Below are positions 1 to 9,058 of a stretch of 64,000 nucleotides of DNA, piece by piece. A program made the position numbers and the translations under genes. Within the stretch, counting starts at the first letter, position 1. Each line of letters begins with the position of its first letter. Where the stretch lies: assembly GCF_020686945.1 (NCBI RefSeq), contig NZ_JAJEPR010000014.1, positions 1 through 64,000 on the forward strand, given 5' to 3'. A model generated the notes under the pieces. That model saw nothing but the letters and a program-made list of their open reading frames with translations. It was not told the origin of the DNA and ran no database searches. This DNA is from Limivivens faecihominis. Its GTDB lineage: Bacteria > Bacillota > Clostridia > Lachnospirales > Lachnospiraceae.

Positions 1-74
1 GCCTCGTTCAGTCGCCTTGTCGATGAAAAAACATTCTGCGTTATTTAACTGAAAGTCAATGAGACAGCACACTA
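1..74. mobile_element. MITE-like foldback element, partial copy
   Basis: The first 74 bases align, with about one indel and roughly 75% identity by eye, to the reverse complement of one half of the element at 54616-54778. Shared blocks include GCCTC-TTC, CTTG, an A-rich run, ATTC-GCGT-ATT, ACTGAAAGT-AATGA and the end ACAG-ACACTA. The rest lies off the window edge. No ORF is present. Confidence 0.75.
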
Positions 75-97
75 GGAGCCGTAATTGCAAAAAAATA

Positions 98-137
98 TGC
101 CCCGTATCCGAAAATTCTGATTTTCAGATACGGGGCA
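98..137 (-). terminator. Intrinsic terminator after ppk
   Basis: A near-perfect hairpin (TGCCCCGTATC pairing with GATACGGGGCA, plus inner GAAAA/TTTTC pairs) is followed on the minus strand by TATTTTTTTG. It lies just past the ppk stop and closes the folC-to-ppk run. Confidence 0.9.
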
Positions 138-159
138 CCATTATTTATCTTTCTTTCAC

Positions 160-2301
160 TCAATCCATCGGTTCTGCCGGCACAAACACTCTCTCGGAGT
201 GCACCTCTGCAGGCATCTGTTCCTTTGCTCTTTCGACCGCCTCTTCACAAAAATATTCCTGCGCGCAGACGAGATTCTTTCCGCGTTTGTCGATCTTCAC
301 ATACGTTCCATCCGGCTGAAGGATCTGCGCTTTCACATTATCTGCCAGCTGGATATCAAGAATATGGCGGATCTCTTTCATAATGGAAGCGTCTTCTACC
401 GGGAAGAGGATCTCTACCCGTTTATCCAAGTTTCTGGGCATCCAGTCGGCGCTACCCATGTAGATCTCTTCCTGGCCGTTGTTGAGGAAGTAGAAGATCC
501 GGGCGTGCTCCAGGAAATTGCCGACCAGGGAGCGGACGCTGATGTTCTCACTGATCCCCGGAATTCCCACTTTCAGACAGCAGATTCCGCGGATGATCAG
601 CTCCACTTTTACCCCTGCTGCGGAAGCTTCATAAAGAGCTGCGATGACCTCCTTATCGCAGAGGGAGTTCATCTTCGCAATGATATGCGCCGGTTTTCCC
701 TGTCTTGCATTGCTGGTTTCCCTGCGGATCAGGCTGATAAATTTATTCCGTAGCCAGAGGGGGGCCAGGCTCAGCTTGTTCCATTTTCTCGGCTCGGAAT
801 AACCAGACAGCATATTGAAGACTGCTGTGGCATCCTCTCCGATCGGCTCTGAGCAGGTCAGAAGACCACAGTCGGTATAAAGTTTCGCCGTGGAATCGTT
901 GTAGTTTCCGGTACCCAGATGCACATAACGGCGGATGCCGTCCTCCTCCCGGCGGACCACCAGCGTGATCTTACTGTGTGTCTTTAAGCCCACCAGGCCA
1001 TAGATGACATGACAGCCTGCCTTCTCCAGCATCTTCGCCCAGATGATGTTGTTTTCCTCATCGAAGCGGGCCTTCAGCTCTACAAGGACGGAAACCTGCT
1101 TGCCGTTCTCTGCTGCCTGAGCCAGAGCTGCGATGATCGGAGAATTGCCGCTGACACGGTAAAGGGTCTGCTTGATGGCCAGAACGTCCGGGTCCTTCGC
1201 CGCCTGCTTGACGAAATTCACCACAGGATCGAAAGTCATATACGGATGATGGAGGAAGATATCCCCTCTCCGGATCTGGGTGAAAATATCGTCGTCGTTC
1301 ATCATCGCAGGTACAGGCTGGGGCTTGTAGGAGGGATGCTTCAGATGGTCGAAGCCCTCCATTCCGTACATTTTCATGAGGAAGGTCAGGTCCAGCGGAC
1401 CGCCCACAGTGAAGACATCGTCGCCCTGAATATGGAATTCTTTTTTCAGGATCTTTAAGAGACGGGAATCCATGCCGTCCTGAACGCCCAGACGGATAAC
1501 TTCGCCCCATTTTCTCTTTTTCAGCTGTTTCTGAATCTCATTTAAGAGATCTGCTGCCTCATCCTCGTCGATCGTGAGGTCCGCATTCCGGATGATCCGG
1601 TAGGGATCGGCGCAGATCACATCGTAATTGAGGAAAAGCTGGCCGATGTTCCGCTCGATGATCTCCTCCAGAAGGATGACCCGCTTCTCTCCGTCTTTTC
1701 CGTCAGGCAGATGCACCAGACGGGGCAGCACAGAGGGAACCTGCACCGTGGCGAAATCCAGTTTTTTCTCGGGGTCGTCTTTTTTCGCAATCAGGGCCCC
1801 GATATTCAGAGACTTGTTCCGGATCAGCGGGAACGGGCGGGAAGAATCCACGGCCATCGGTGTCAGCACCGGATAAACGTTCTCCTCAAAATAACGGTCC
1901 ACAAAGGCGCCCTGCTCTTTCGTCAGATCCTCGTGGCTCACCACAACCTCCAGGCCGTTCTGTTTCAGCGCTGGAAGCAGGGAACGGCTGTAGGTGGAAT
2001 ACTGCTGATTCACCAGCTCATGGGCCTGCTTTAAGATCAGCTCCAGCTGCTCGGAGGCCGTAAGCCCCGCGAGGTCTTTTTTCGTATAGCCCGCATGGAC
2101 CATATCTTTTAAAGAAGCCACGCGGATCATGAAAAACTCATCCAGGTTGGACTCGGTGATGCTCAAAAATTTCAGCCGCTCAAAAAGGGGCAGATTCTTG
2201 TCTCTCGCCTCGCTTAACACTCTCTCGTTAAATTTGATCCAGCTCAGTTCCCGGTTCGTGTAATAGCTCGGATCCATATACATGCTCAGTTCTTTTTCCA
2301 T
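160..2301 (-). CDS. ppk1: Polyphosphate kinase 1
   Basis: Reversibly transfers the terminal phosphate of ATP to inorganic polyphosphate through a phosphohistidine. The 713 aa match the usual length. The N-terminal PPK domain (YYTNRELSWIKFNERVL, about residues 13-30) is followed by the phospholipase-D-like catalytic domains. The LKTHSK motif puts the likely autophosphorylated His at about 442, and NFLEHARIF supplies the second conserved His at about 599. HLGTGNYND is also present. Start chosen at MEKEL, with GGAGGG seven bases upstream. It lies 15 bp downstream of the Ppx/GppA gene, so synthesis and breakdown of polyP are cotranscribed. Last gene of the run, closed by the hairpin at 98-137. 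Confidence 0.96.
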   Translation of the reverse strand: MEKELSMYMDPSYYTNRELSWIKFNERVLSEARDKNLPLFERLKFLSITESNLDEFFMIRVASLKDMVHAGYTKKDLAGLTASEQLELILKQAHELVNQQYSTYSRSLLPALKQNGLEVVVSHEDLTKEQGAFVDRYFEENVYPVLTPMAVDSSRPFPLIRNKSLNIGALIAKKDDPEKKLDFATVQVPSVLPRLVHLPDGKDGEKRVILLEEIIERNIGQLFLNYDVICADPYRIIRNADLTIDEDEAADLLNEIQKQLKKRKWGEVIRLGVQDGMDSRLLKILKKEFHIQGDDVFTVGGPLDLTFLMKMYGMEGFDHLKHPSYKPQPVPAMMNDDDIFTQIRRGDIFLHHPYMTFDPVVNFVKQAAKDPDVLAIKQTLYRVSGNSPIIAALAQAAENGKQVSVLVELKARFDEENNIIWAKMLEKAGCHVIYGLVGLKTHSKITLVVRREEDGIRRYVHLGTGNYNDSTAKLYTDCGLLTCSEPIGEDATAVFNMLSGYSEPRKWNKLSLAPLWLRNKFISLIRRETSNARQGKPAHIIAKMNSLCDKEVIAALYEASAAGVKVELIIRGICCLKVGIPGISENISVRSLVGNFLEHARIFYFLNNGQEEIYMGSADWMPRNLDKRVEILFPVEDASIMKEIRHILDIQLADNVKAQILQPDGTYVKIDKRGKNLVCAQEYFCEEAVERAKEQMPAEVHSERVFVPAEPMD

Positions 2302-2316
2302 TGCTCTTCCCTCCCC

Positions 2317-3837
2317 TTATATATGTTTCTTCTGATGAATCGAAGTCCGGATGCTGAAAACCTCCTCGAAAAAGGCTGCTTTCTCGGTAAAAAGTCCTCT
2401 CTCCAGCGTGATGTCCTCTGGCGTATCCACCTGAATGATCAACTCCTTGTCTTTCAGGCTTACCTTGACATTTTCAAATTTCTGCTTGTGGCTCCGGTCG
2501 CAGGCATTGGCCACTCGAAGGATTGCCGCCAGCTTGGCCACCGTAAGATATTCGGAACGGTCGAGATCGGTCTCCCGGCTCAGCTCCTCGTAATACGGAA
2601 ATTCCGTGGTATTGAATTTGACAATGTAGGCAATGATCTCCCGCTCTTTTCTCGAAAGACCGATGATCTCTGTCGCCATGATGATCTGGTAGGAACAGTC
2701 CGCCGGATCGCTGAGGGAAATATACTTGCCACAGCCATGAAGAATCACGGCAATCTGAAGCAGAAGACGCTCCCGGCTTCCGAGACCATGAATCTTTTTC
2801 ATGCGGTCAAAAATCTGCAGGCCCAGATTTTCCATGATCCGGATATGGCTCTTGCTGCACTGGTAACGCTTGGCGATATTTCTGGCAGAGGCGAGGATAT
2901 CTTCGTCGAAATTGTGACCAGCCCGGATGATGCGTTTTCTTTGGGCATAATCGTAGGCGTTTCCGTCGTTGAGGTTGAGGCCCGGCATCCAGATGCTCTC
3001 AGCTCCCATGGCGGAGATAAACTCGCTGCAGATGATCAGCGTCGGCACAATCAGGGAAATGCTCTCCTCCGGCAGCTCGAAACGTTCTGCTGCCACAGAG
3101 GGTTCCACATGAACCACACCGTCATAGATCGTCTGAAATTCCTCCAGAGAAACAGACTGCTTTTTGGAAAGGCCTCCCAGATAATCACCGACCAGAATTA
3201 CGTTGGAAACCTCTCGGTCCTTCACATACATTTTCTTGAAATTCTGAAGCTCGCTTCTCGTCAGCTCCTGAACCAGCTCCTCGAAATGGCCGTACATATG
3301 CTCCATGGCGGCCACCCGCTCGCGGATACGGAGGTTTCCGATGCGGATATTCTGGGTGGAAACCAGGCTGTCCTTGTCAAAAAGGGACACCTGCACGCTG
3401 CCGCCTCCCACATCAAGGATGGCGGTGCCTTTTTCGATAATCCGGTTGAACTCGTTGGCCTGAGCTGCGATGGACTTGTAATCCAGGAAACGCTGCTCGG
3501 CATTGTCGAGCACCTCGATCTTAAGGCCGGTCTTTTTCTCCAGATAATCCAGAAGGATCACCCGGTTTTTCGCCTCCCGGATCGCACTCGTGGTGTAGGC
3601 CCGGTAAGCCTCCACCTTGTAGCTTTTCATGATGGAGATGAAATCGTTCAGCACGAGGCAGAGCTCCTCGAGCTTCTCCGTGCTGATCTTTCCGGTGGCG
3701 TAGGTGTCTTTTCCCAGCTCCAGACGGTTCCGGATGCAGTCGATCTCCCGCATGCCTTTTCCCCTGGAAAGCTCAAAAATCTTCAATTCCATCTCGGAGG
3801 AGCCGATATCGATGGCTCCAAACAATGTATACTGCAT
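2317..3837 (-). CDS. ppx: Ppx/GppA exopolyphosphatase family protein
   Basis: Predicted to hydrolyse terminal phosphates of polyphosphate or the 5' phosphate of pppGpp. It has the actin-like ATPase fold: the first phosphate loop AIDIGSSEMELKIFEL lies near residues 8-23, and the second glycine-rich loop AILDVGGGSVQVSLFD near 140. A C-terminal HD-like helical domain (AVILHGCGKYISL, about 350) brings it to 506 aa, the long two-domain form. The pairing with ppk1 favours polyP as substrate, but the sequence alone does not separate Ppx from GppA. GGGGG lies six bases before the ATG. Confidence 0.9.
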   Translation of the reverse strand: MQYTLFGAIDIGSSEMELKIFELSRGKGMREIDCIRNRLELGKDTYATGKISTEKLEELCLVLNDFISIMKSYKVEAYRAYTTSAIREAKNRVILLDYLEKKTGLKIEVLDNAEQRFLDYKSIAAQANEFNRIIEKGTAILDVGGGSVQVSLFDKDSLVSTQNIRIGNLRIRERVAAMEHMYGHFEELVQELTRSELQNFKKMYVKDREVSNVILVGDYLGGLSKKQSVSLEEFQTIYDGVVHVEPSVAAERFELPEESISLIVPTLIICSEFISAMGAESIWMPGLNLNDGNAYDYAQRKRIIRAGHNFDEDILASARNIAKRYQCSKSHIRIMENLGLQIFDRMKKIHGLGSRERLLLQIAVILHGCGKYISLSDPADCSYQIIMATEIIGLSRKEREIIAYIVKFNTTEFPYYEELSRETDLDRSEYLTVAKLAAILRVANACDRSHKQKFENVKVSLKDKELIIQVDTPEDITLERGLFTEKAAFFEEVFSIRTSIHQKKHI

Positions 3838-3870
3838 ATAAATCCCCCTTTCCCTTTTATGGCAGGTCGC

Positions 3871-5166
3871 TTAAGCTTTCTGACCGCAGAGGTAATCGAT
3901 AAACTGCTGTGCCGTCCGTCCGGAGAGGCCGCCGTGGTTCAGCTCCCACTGATTTGCCTTGAGAAGAAGCTCCTCCTCGGGCATATCGATGTGATATTTC
4001 TCCGCCAGGGTCCGCACGATGTTCTGGAATGCCTTCTTATCCGGCGCGCCGAAATAGATCGTCACACCGAAACGGTATACCAGGGAAAGCTTCTCCTGAA
4101 CGGTATCGTTTGTGTGAAGCTCCTCGTCCCGGTCCTCCTTGTCTTTGAAGGTCTCCCGTACCAGATGACGGCGGTTACTGGTGGCGTAGATCAGGATATT
4201 GTCCGGCTTCCGTTCCAGACCGCCTTCGATGACTGCCTTCAGATATTTGTATTCGATCTCAAATTCTTCAAAAGAAAGATCGTCCATGTAAATGATGAAG
4301 CGGTAGTTCCTGTTTTTGATCTGAGCGATGACCTCGTTCAGATCCTGGAACTGATGCTTGTAAACCTCGATGATTCGTAAACCTCTGTCGTAGTATTCGT
4401 TGAGAATACCTTTGATACTCGTGGATTTTCCGGTTCCCGCATCTCCAAAAAGGAGGCAGTTGTTGGCCGGCCGGCCCTCCACGAAGGCCTCTGTATTGTC
4501 GATGAGCTTTTTCTTGGCCGCCTCGTAACCCACGAGATCGCTCAAGTGTACATGGGCGATCTTCGTGATGGGCACGATATGAACGCCATCCTCGTCGTGA
4601 GCCACGCGAAAAGCCTTGTGAAGGCCCAGCTTGCCCACGCCGAAATCCTTATAAAACTCACTCATATCCTTCTTGAACTCGTCGATAGACTCGGTGCTTC
4701 CCAATCGGCGGCTCAGCTCGCAGATCCGGTCGCGGATGCGCTTGTTGAACATTTTTCCCTGGTCGTCGGAGCCTTTGTAATCGGCGATCATGGCGTAGCA
4801 GGAAGTCTCGAGAGCTTTTTCCACAGCCCCGAAATCAAAATCATAAAGCTCCTTGAAAATCTCAAAATCATGGTAGGCAAGCTCGTTGATGCTGCCGCTG
4901 ATCTCTCCCCGGATCTCACTGGCCGTACTGAACGCATTTTCGTTGTTCACCAGAAGGTAGGTCAGATAGGTGTGCCAGAGATTTCCCTCGAAGCCATAGG
5001 TGCCTGCCAGATCCACCAGGCCGTGAATGCACTCATAGTAAAGACCGCGAAGATCTTCCTCGTTGTAGTATTCGCTGCCCGCGTGGTCAAAGATCCAGGC
5101 CATGTCCTCGAGGATCTGTCCGTTTTCAAAATTACGGTATACGATCAGTTCATGTATCCTTGTCAT
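3871..5166 (-). CDS. DUF815-family AAA+ ATPase
   Basis: An ATPase of unknown cellular role, related to AAA+ proteins. Walker A is LLFGDAGTGKSTSIKG (about 240-255), Walker B is RFIIYMDDLSFE, and a C-terminal helical part contains GLSGRTAQQFIDYL. About 200 N-terminal residues precede the ATPase core and look helical. The frame could open at TTG (5178), but that codon is only one base from the GGAG, so ATG at 5166 is preferred, giving 431 aa. It sits between pheA (16 bp upstream of the TTG) and ppx; the context does not explain its function. Confidence 0.88.
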   Translation of the reverse strand: MTRIHELIVYRNFENGQILEDMAWIFDHAGSEYYNEEDLRGLYYECIHGLVDLAGTYGFEGNLWHTYLTYLLVNNENAFSTASEIRGEISGSINELAYHDFEIFKELYDFDFGAVEKALETSCYAMIADYKGSDDQGKMFNKRIRDRICELSRRLGSTESIDEFKKDMSEFYKDFGVGKLGLHKAFRVAHDEDGVHIVPITKIAHVHLSDLVGYEAAKKKLIDNTEAFVEGRPANNCLLFGDAGTGKSTSIKGILNEYYDRGLRIIEVYKHQFQDLNEVIAQIKNRNYRFIIYMDDLSFEEFEIEYKYLKAVIEGGLERKPDNILIYATSNRRHLVRETFKDKEDRDEELHTNDTVQEKLSLVYRFGVTIYFGAPDKKAFQNIVRTLAEKYHIDMPEEELLLKANQWELNHGGLSGRTAQQFIDYLCGQKA

Positions 5167-5194
5167 AGCTTTTTTCAAACTCCTCTTGTTGTCT

Positions 5195-6325
5195 TTAGTA
5201 ATTGCCCAGGATCCGCATATTATTTGCTTCCTCGCGGATGCCTCGGAGCGCGTTTTTCACGCCGCCGTCGTTTAAATTTCCCTCAAAATCGATGAAGAAC
5301 CGGTACTCCCAGTTTCTGCCCGGAATGGGGCGAGACTCGATCTTGGTCATATTCAGATTGTTGTAAATGAAATGAGACAGGATGTTATAAAGGCTTCCGC
5401 TCGTATGGGGCACCTCGAAGGAAATGCTGATCTTCTTCGCATCCCAGCGGAAAATCCGCTGATTGGTCACGATGATAAATCTCGTGGAATTGGCCTCGTT
5501 GTCGTAGATCTTGTCCGCCAGAACTTTGAGGCCGAACTTCTCTCCTGCATAGGCGCTGGCGATGGCCGCCTGGGTTTTATCCCCGTCCTCTTTCACTTTT
5601 TTGGCCGCCATGGCAGTATTTACCATGGGAATCTGTTTCCAGTCCCGGTGCGTGCCCAGATATTCCTTGCACTGGGAAAGCGCCTGGCTGTGGGAATAGA
5701 CGGTCTTGATATCGGAAAGCTCCGCATCGGGAAGACCCAGAAGGTTGTGCTGGCAGCGGATCACCTGCTCTCCCACGATATAGTTCTCAAACTCCATCAG
5801 AAGGTCGTACATATCGCTGACGCTGCCCGCCGTGGAATTTTCGATCGGAAGGACCGCAAAGTCCGCGGAACCCTCGGCGATCGCCTCCATGGCATCCCGC
5901 CAGTGCTCCACATGGAAGGAAGTGATGTCATCCTGGAAAAAGGCTTTCATCGCCGCCTCGCTGTAGGCTCCTTCCACGCCCTGGAAGACCACCCGGACCC
6001 GGGATTTCTCGATCTCTTCCACAGCGATAAAGGGAAGCCGGCCTACCACGCCGTTCTGGGCGAGAAGCTGGTACTGCAGCTTCCGGCTCATGGACATGAT
6101 CTGCTGGAAAAGCTCCTCGATGCCGTGGCGGTTGAAATCATTATCCGCCAGCTCTGTCACCGCCCGGATTTTTTCCTCCTCCCGGGCGCGGTCAAACACT
6201 TTTTTTCCTGTACTGATTTTATATTCTGCCACCTCGGAGCTGATCTTCATCCGTTTCTGGAAAAGGCCCACGATCTCCTTATCGATGGCGTCAATCTCAT
6301 TTCGCAGCTCCAATAAGTTCTCCAT
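5195..6325 (-). CDS. pheA: Bifunctional chorismate mutase / prephenate dehydratase
   Basis: Converts chorismate to prephenate and then phenylpyruvate, for phenylalanine synthesis. Residues 1-90 are an AroQ-type chorismate mutase (LLELRNEIDAIDKEIVGLFQKR). The dehydratase domain runs from about 110 (VVFQGVEGAYSE) and includes PIENSTAGSV. A C-terminal ACT domain with the ESRPIPG motif predicts feedback inhibition by phenylalanine. The 376 aa are normal for the P-protein. Its start overlaps the end of folBK by 29 bp, so the two are probably translationally coupled. Confidence 0.95.
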   Translation of the reverse strand: MENLLELRNEIDAIDKEIVGLFQKRMKISSEVAEYKISTGKKVFDRAREEEKIRAVTELADNDFNRHGIEELFQQIMSMSRKLQYQLLAQNGVVGRLPFIAVEEIEKSRVRVVFQGVEGAYSEAAMKAFFQDDITSFHVEHWRDAMEAIAEGSADFAVLPIENSTAGSVSDMYDLLMEFENYIVGEQVIRCQHNLLGLPDAELSDIKTVYSHSQALSQCKEYLGTHRDWKQIPMVNTAMAAKKVKEDGDKTQAAIASAYAGEKFGLKVLADKIYDNEANSTRFIIVTNQRIFRWDAKKISISFEVPHTSGSLYNILSHFIYNNLNMTKIESRPIPGRNWEYRFFIDFEGNLNDGGVKNALRGIREEANNMRILGNY

Positions 6326-7133
6326 GTAATTCTCCTTTTAACTCTTTCATCGTTTTTCCATAAATGGGATGGCGCTTGTAGGGTGCAATCTCCGCCATGG
6401 GATCCACCACAAAATCACGGTTCTGCATATCGATATGTGGAATCGTGAGCTCGTCGGAATCCATCACCAGATCATCGTAGAAAATGATATCGAGATCCAG
6501 CGTTCTCGGCCCCCAGCGAAGCACCCGCTCTCTTCCATGCTCCGCCTCAATGCGGTGAAGCTCCGCAAGAAGCTCCTCCGGTGTGAGAAGGGTCCGCACC
6601 TCCATGGCCCCGTTGAGGAAATCATCCTGCTCCACGCCGCCGTAAGGCTTCGTCACAATCAGGGTGGAAACTTTTGTGACCGTGGTGTCTTTGATGGTTC
6701 CTACTTCTTTGATCGCTTCCTGAACCGTCTTCTCCGTCTCGCCCATGTTGGCTCCCACAGCGATGTAGGCTGTGTGCCAGCCCCGCTCGATCTCCACGGA
6801 AACCGTATCCAGCGGAAGATTGACCGGAGCCCAAGGTTTCTTGATCTCCAGATGGATCTTCTCCAGGCCTTTCGTCGTCAGAAGAAGCTCCCGGCAGAGA
6901 TTCTCTGCTGCAGCCTCCAGAAGCTTGTAGGTGTTTTTGCTCATGTAATCTTTGATCTGATTGCTGATCTCCCCGTAATTGATGGATTTTTCCAGATCGT
7001 CGGTGAGGCCTGCCGGGCGCGTATTCGTATAGAGGGTCACATCAAAGAGAAATTTCTGTCCCAGAAAGGTCTCCTCCGGATAAACGCCATGCTTGCAGTA
7101 GAGCTCCAGATCTCTGATATGTATCTTGTCCAT
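6297..7133 (-). CDS. folBK: Bifunctional dihydroneopterin aldolase / HPPK
   Basis: A fusion of two consecutive folate steps. The N-terminal part (about 1-118, MDKIHIRDLELYCKHGVYPEE) is dihydroneopterin aldolase, which releases 6-hydroxymethyl-dihydropterin. The C-terminal part (YIAVGANMGE to GPRTLDLDIIFYDD) is the pyrophosphokinase that activates it for FolP. The frame is open 12 codons further up, but the FolB consensus begins at the ATG at 7133, giving 278 aa. That start lies 10 bp past the folP stop. The aldolase-kinase fusion is common in Clostridia. Confidence 0.94.
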   Translation of the reverse strand: MDKIHIRDLELYCKHGVYPEETFLGQKFLFDVTLYTNTRPAGLTDDLEKSINYGEISNQIKDYMSKNTYKLLEAAAENLCRELLLTTKGLEKIHLEIKKPWAPVNLPLDTVSVEIERGWHTAYIAVGANMGETEKTVQEAIKEVGTIKDTTVTKVSTLIVTKPYGGVEQDDFLNGAMEVRTLLTPEELLAELHRIEAEHGRERVLRWGPRTLDLDIIFYDDLVMDSDELTIPHIDMQNRDFVVDPMAEIAPYKRHPIYGKTMKELKGELHGELIGAAK

Positions 7134-7143
7134 AAAGCCCTCC

Positions 7144-7968
7144 TTACTCCACAGTCCATTTCTTATCATGGAGAATGGCCTCGGTCATCTGAACGGCCCG
7201 GAAATTCTCTTTCACGTCGTGAACCCGGACGAAGGAAGCTCCCTCCATCACGCCGAAGACCGTCGTCACCATGGTTCCCTCCACGCGCTCGGAAGCCGGA
7301 AGATCCAGGGTCAGGCCAACGACGGATTTTCTGGAAGTTCCCAGAAGAATCGGATAGCCCAGAGCCTTCATATCGTCCATATAGTGAATCGCCATAAGGT
7401 TCTGCTCGTAGGTTTTTCCGAAACCGACACCGGGATCCAGAATAATCTTCTCATCTTTGATACCTGCTTTTTTCGCGATGGCGATAGTCTCTCTCAAATC
7501 ATCCAGAAGCTCTTTGCGGAAATCCTGGTAGTCGGTGTTGTTCCGGTTGTGCATGAGGCAGCAGGGAGCATCGTATTTCGCGATGATGCCGGCCAGCTTA
7601 TCATCTGCCTTGAGTCCCCAAATATCGTTGACCAGATCGGCTCCTGCTTGAAGGGCCGCCTCCGCCACGCCGCTCTTATAGGTATCGATGGATACGGGAA
7701 CGTCGAACTCCTTTTTTACCATCTCGATCATGGGAACCACACGGCTGATCTCCTCCTCATCGGAGATTTTCTGATAGCCCGGTCTCGTGGACTCGCCGCC
7801 GATATCGATGATGGCAGCGCCGTCCCGGATCATTTCCCCGGTGTGCTTTTTTGCCGCATCAATCCGGTTCCATTTTCCTCCGTCAGAAAAGGAATCCGGG
7901 GTCACATTCAGGATTCCCATGACATAGCAGTGATTTTCAAGATCAAACTCTTTCTTTCCGATCTTCAT
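7144..7968 (-). CDS. folP: Dihydropteroate synthase
   Basis: Condenses hydroxymethyl-dihydropterin pyrophosphate with p-aminobenzoate, the sulfonamide-sensitive step. All family signatures are present: GILNVTPDSFSDGG (about 18-31), DIGGESTRPGY (about 56), ILDPGVGFGKT (about 160) and GTSRKS (about 192). At 274 aa it is a standard single-domain TIM barrel. GGAGG precedes the ATG by 10 bases. It sits between the HD-domain gene and folBK. Confidence 0.97.
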   Translation of the reverse strand: MKIGKKEFDLENHCYVMGILNVTPDSFSDGGKWNRIDAAKKHTGEMIRDGAAIIDIGGESTRPGYQKISDEEEISRVVPMIEMVKKEFDVPVSIDTYKSGVAEAALQAGADLVNDIWGLKADDKLAGIIAKYDAPCCLMHNRNNTDYQDFRKELLDDLRETIAIAKKAGIKDEKIILDPGVGFGKTYEQNLMAIHYMDDMKALGYPILLGTSRKSVVGLTLDLPASERVEGTMVTTVFGVMEGASFVRVHDVKENFRAVQMTEAILHDKKWTVE

Positions 7969-7994
7969 TGATTTGTTTCCTCCATCTATTCTAT

Positions 7995-8480
7995 TCAGTA
8001 TTCAATCCACAGATTTTTCTTCTCCGGGCTCCAGTCACATTCCTTCTCCGCCTTACAGCCAAAGCAGCTCCGGGACATTTTATCTGCCCGGTAAATGATT
8101 CCCGTGAGACTTTTTTCCTCCCGGATCGCTCTGTTCCGGTGATTCTCAATGGCCCGTAAAATGCGCGCTTTCTCTTCTTCTTCGTAGCCGTAACGCTCCA
8201 TGAGCTCTTTTGCAAAAGGAAGACTTGCCAGCTGATGAGGCGTCCCATCCTCATACTGCACGAAACGGCCCACATCGTGAAGAAGGGCCGCCGTGTAAAT
8301 CTCTTCTTTTTCAATCCCCAAATTTTCTTCCAGATTAAAAATATAGGCCAGGCGTGCCACATCCAGAAAATGTGCCATGTCATGGCCGCAGAAGATCCTG
8401 TCCCTCTCGAAGAGCGCAATCTTCGAGAGGCAGGTACGATATAATGGATCCTTCAGAATCCCATTCACTCGCTCCATCAT
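7995..8480 (-). CDS. HD-domain phosphohydrolase in the folate operon
   Basis: A 161-aa metal-dependent HD-superfamily hydrolase. The metal ligands are visible as HDMAHFLDVARLA (about 33-45) and LLHDVGR (about 65). The C-terminus carries a short Cys-rich motif, CFGCKAEKEC (about 140). Substrate unknown. Its start overlaps the folE stop as ATGA, so it is tightly coupled to folE and precedes folP. That position suggests dephosphorylation of dihydroneopterin triphosphate, a step otherwise missing from this cluster; this is inference from context only. Confidence 0.85.
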   Translation of the reverse strand: MMERVNGILKDPLYRTCLSKIALFERDRIFCGHDMAHFLDVARLAYIFNLEENLGIEKEEIYTAALLHDVGRFVQYEDGTPHQLASLPFAKELMERYGYEEEEKARILRAIENHRNRAIREEKSLTGIIYRADKMSRSCFGCKAEKECDWSPEKKNLWIEY

Positions 8481-9031
8481 CTTCCGATCATCCGATAGAA
8501 GGTATTCTGAAGCTTCTCATTGTTGTCAAAGACACCGCGGGTGGTCACAGTGACCGTCTGGGCTCCCGGTTTCTTGATGCCGCGCATCGTCATGCAGAGA
8601 TGCTCCGCCTCGATCATAACCATGACACCCTGGGGAGCCAGATGTTCCATGAAAGCATCCGCGATCTGGGCTGTCAGGCGCTCCTGAAGCTGCAGTCTTC
8701 TGGCAAAAACCTCGACGGTTCTTGCAATCTTGCTCAAGCCCACAACGGTTCCGTCGGGAACATAAGCCACATGGACTTTTCCGTAGAACGGAAGCATATG
8801 ATGCTCGCAGAGGGAGTAGAAGGTGATATCCTTCTCCACTACCATCTCGTTGTTATCTACATGGAAGCGTTTGGAAAGATGTACGCCTGCGTCCTCATAC
8901 ATGCCTCCTGCGATCTCCTCATACATCCGGGCGATCCGGTCCGGAGTCTCCAGAAGTCCTTCTCTTTCAGTATCCTCGCCAATTCCCTCCAGGATTAGTT
9001 TAACGCCTTCTCTGATTTTTTCCTGATCCAT
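8477..9031 (-). CDS. folE: GTP cyclohydrolase I
   Basis: First committed step of folate synthesis, GTP to 7,8-dihydroneopterin triphosphate. The 184-aa protein has the zinc and catalytic motif SLCEHHMLPFYGKVHVAY (about 72-89), QERLTAQIADAF, and EAEHLCMTMRGI carrying the second zinc Cys. This is the zinc-dependent type IA enzyme. AAGGAG lies seven bases before the ATG. It is 27 bp downstream of folC. Confidence 0.97.
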   Translation of the reverse strand: MDQEKIREGVKLILEGIGEDTEREGLLETPDRIARMYEEIAGGMYEDAGVHLSKRFHVDNNEMVVEKDITFYSLCEHHMLPFYGKVHVAYVPDGTVVGLSKIARTVEVFARRLQLQERLTAQIADAFMEHLAPQGVMVMIEAEHLCMTMRGIKKPGAQTVTVTTRGVFDNNEKLQNTFYRMIGR

Positions 9032-9058
9032 TTTAAATCTCCTTCTTCCGGCTGCCTT

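Noticed and set aside
2323..4380. Long plus-strand frame of 685 codons opposite ppx and the DUF815 gene
   Set aside because: It is the antisense of two clearly conserved genes, has no ribosome site or family motifs, and its open length follows from their codon use.
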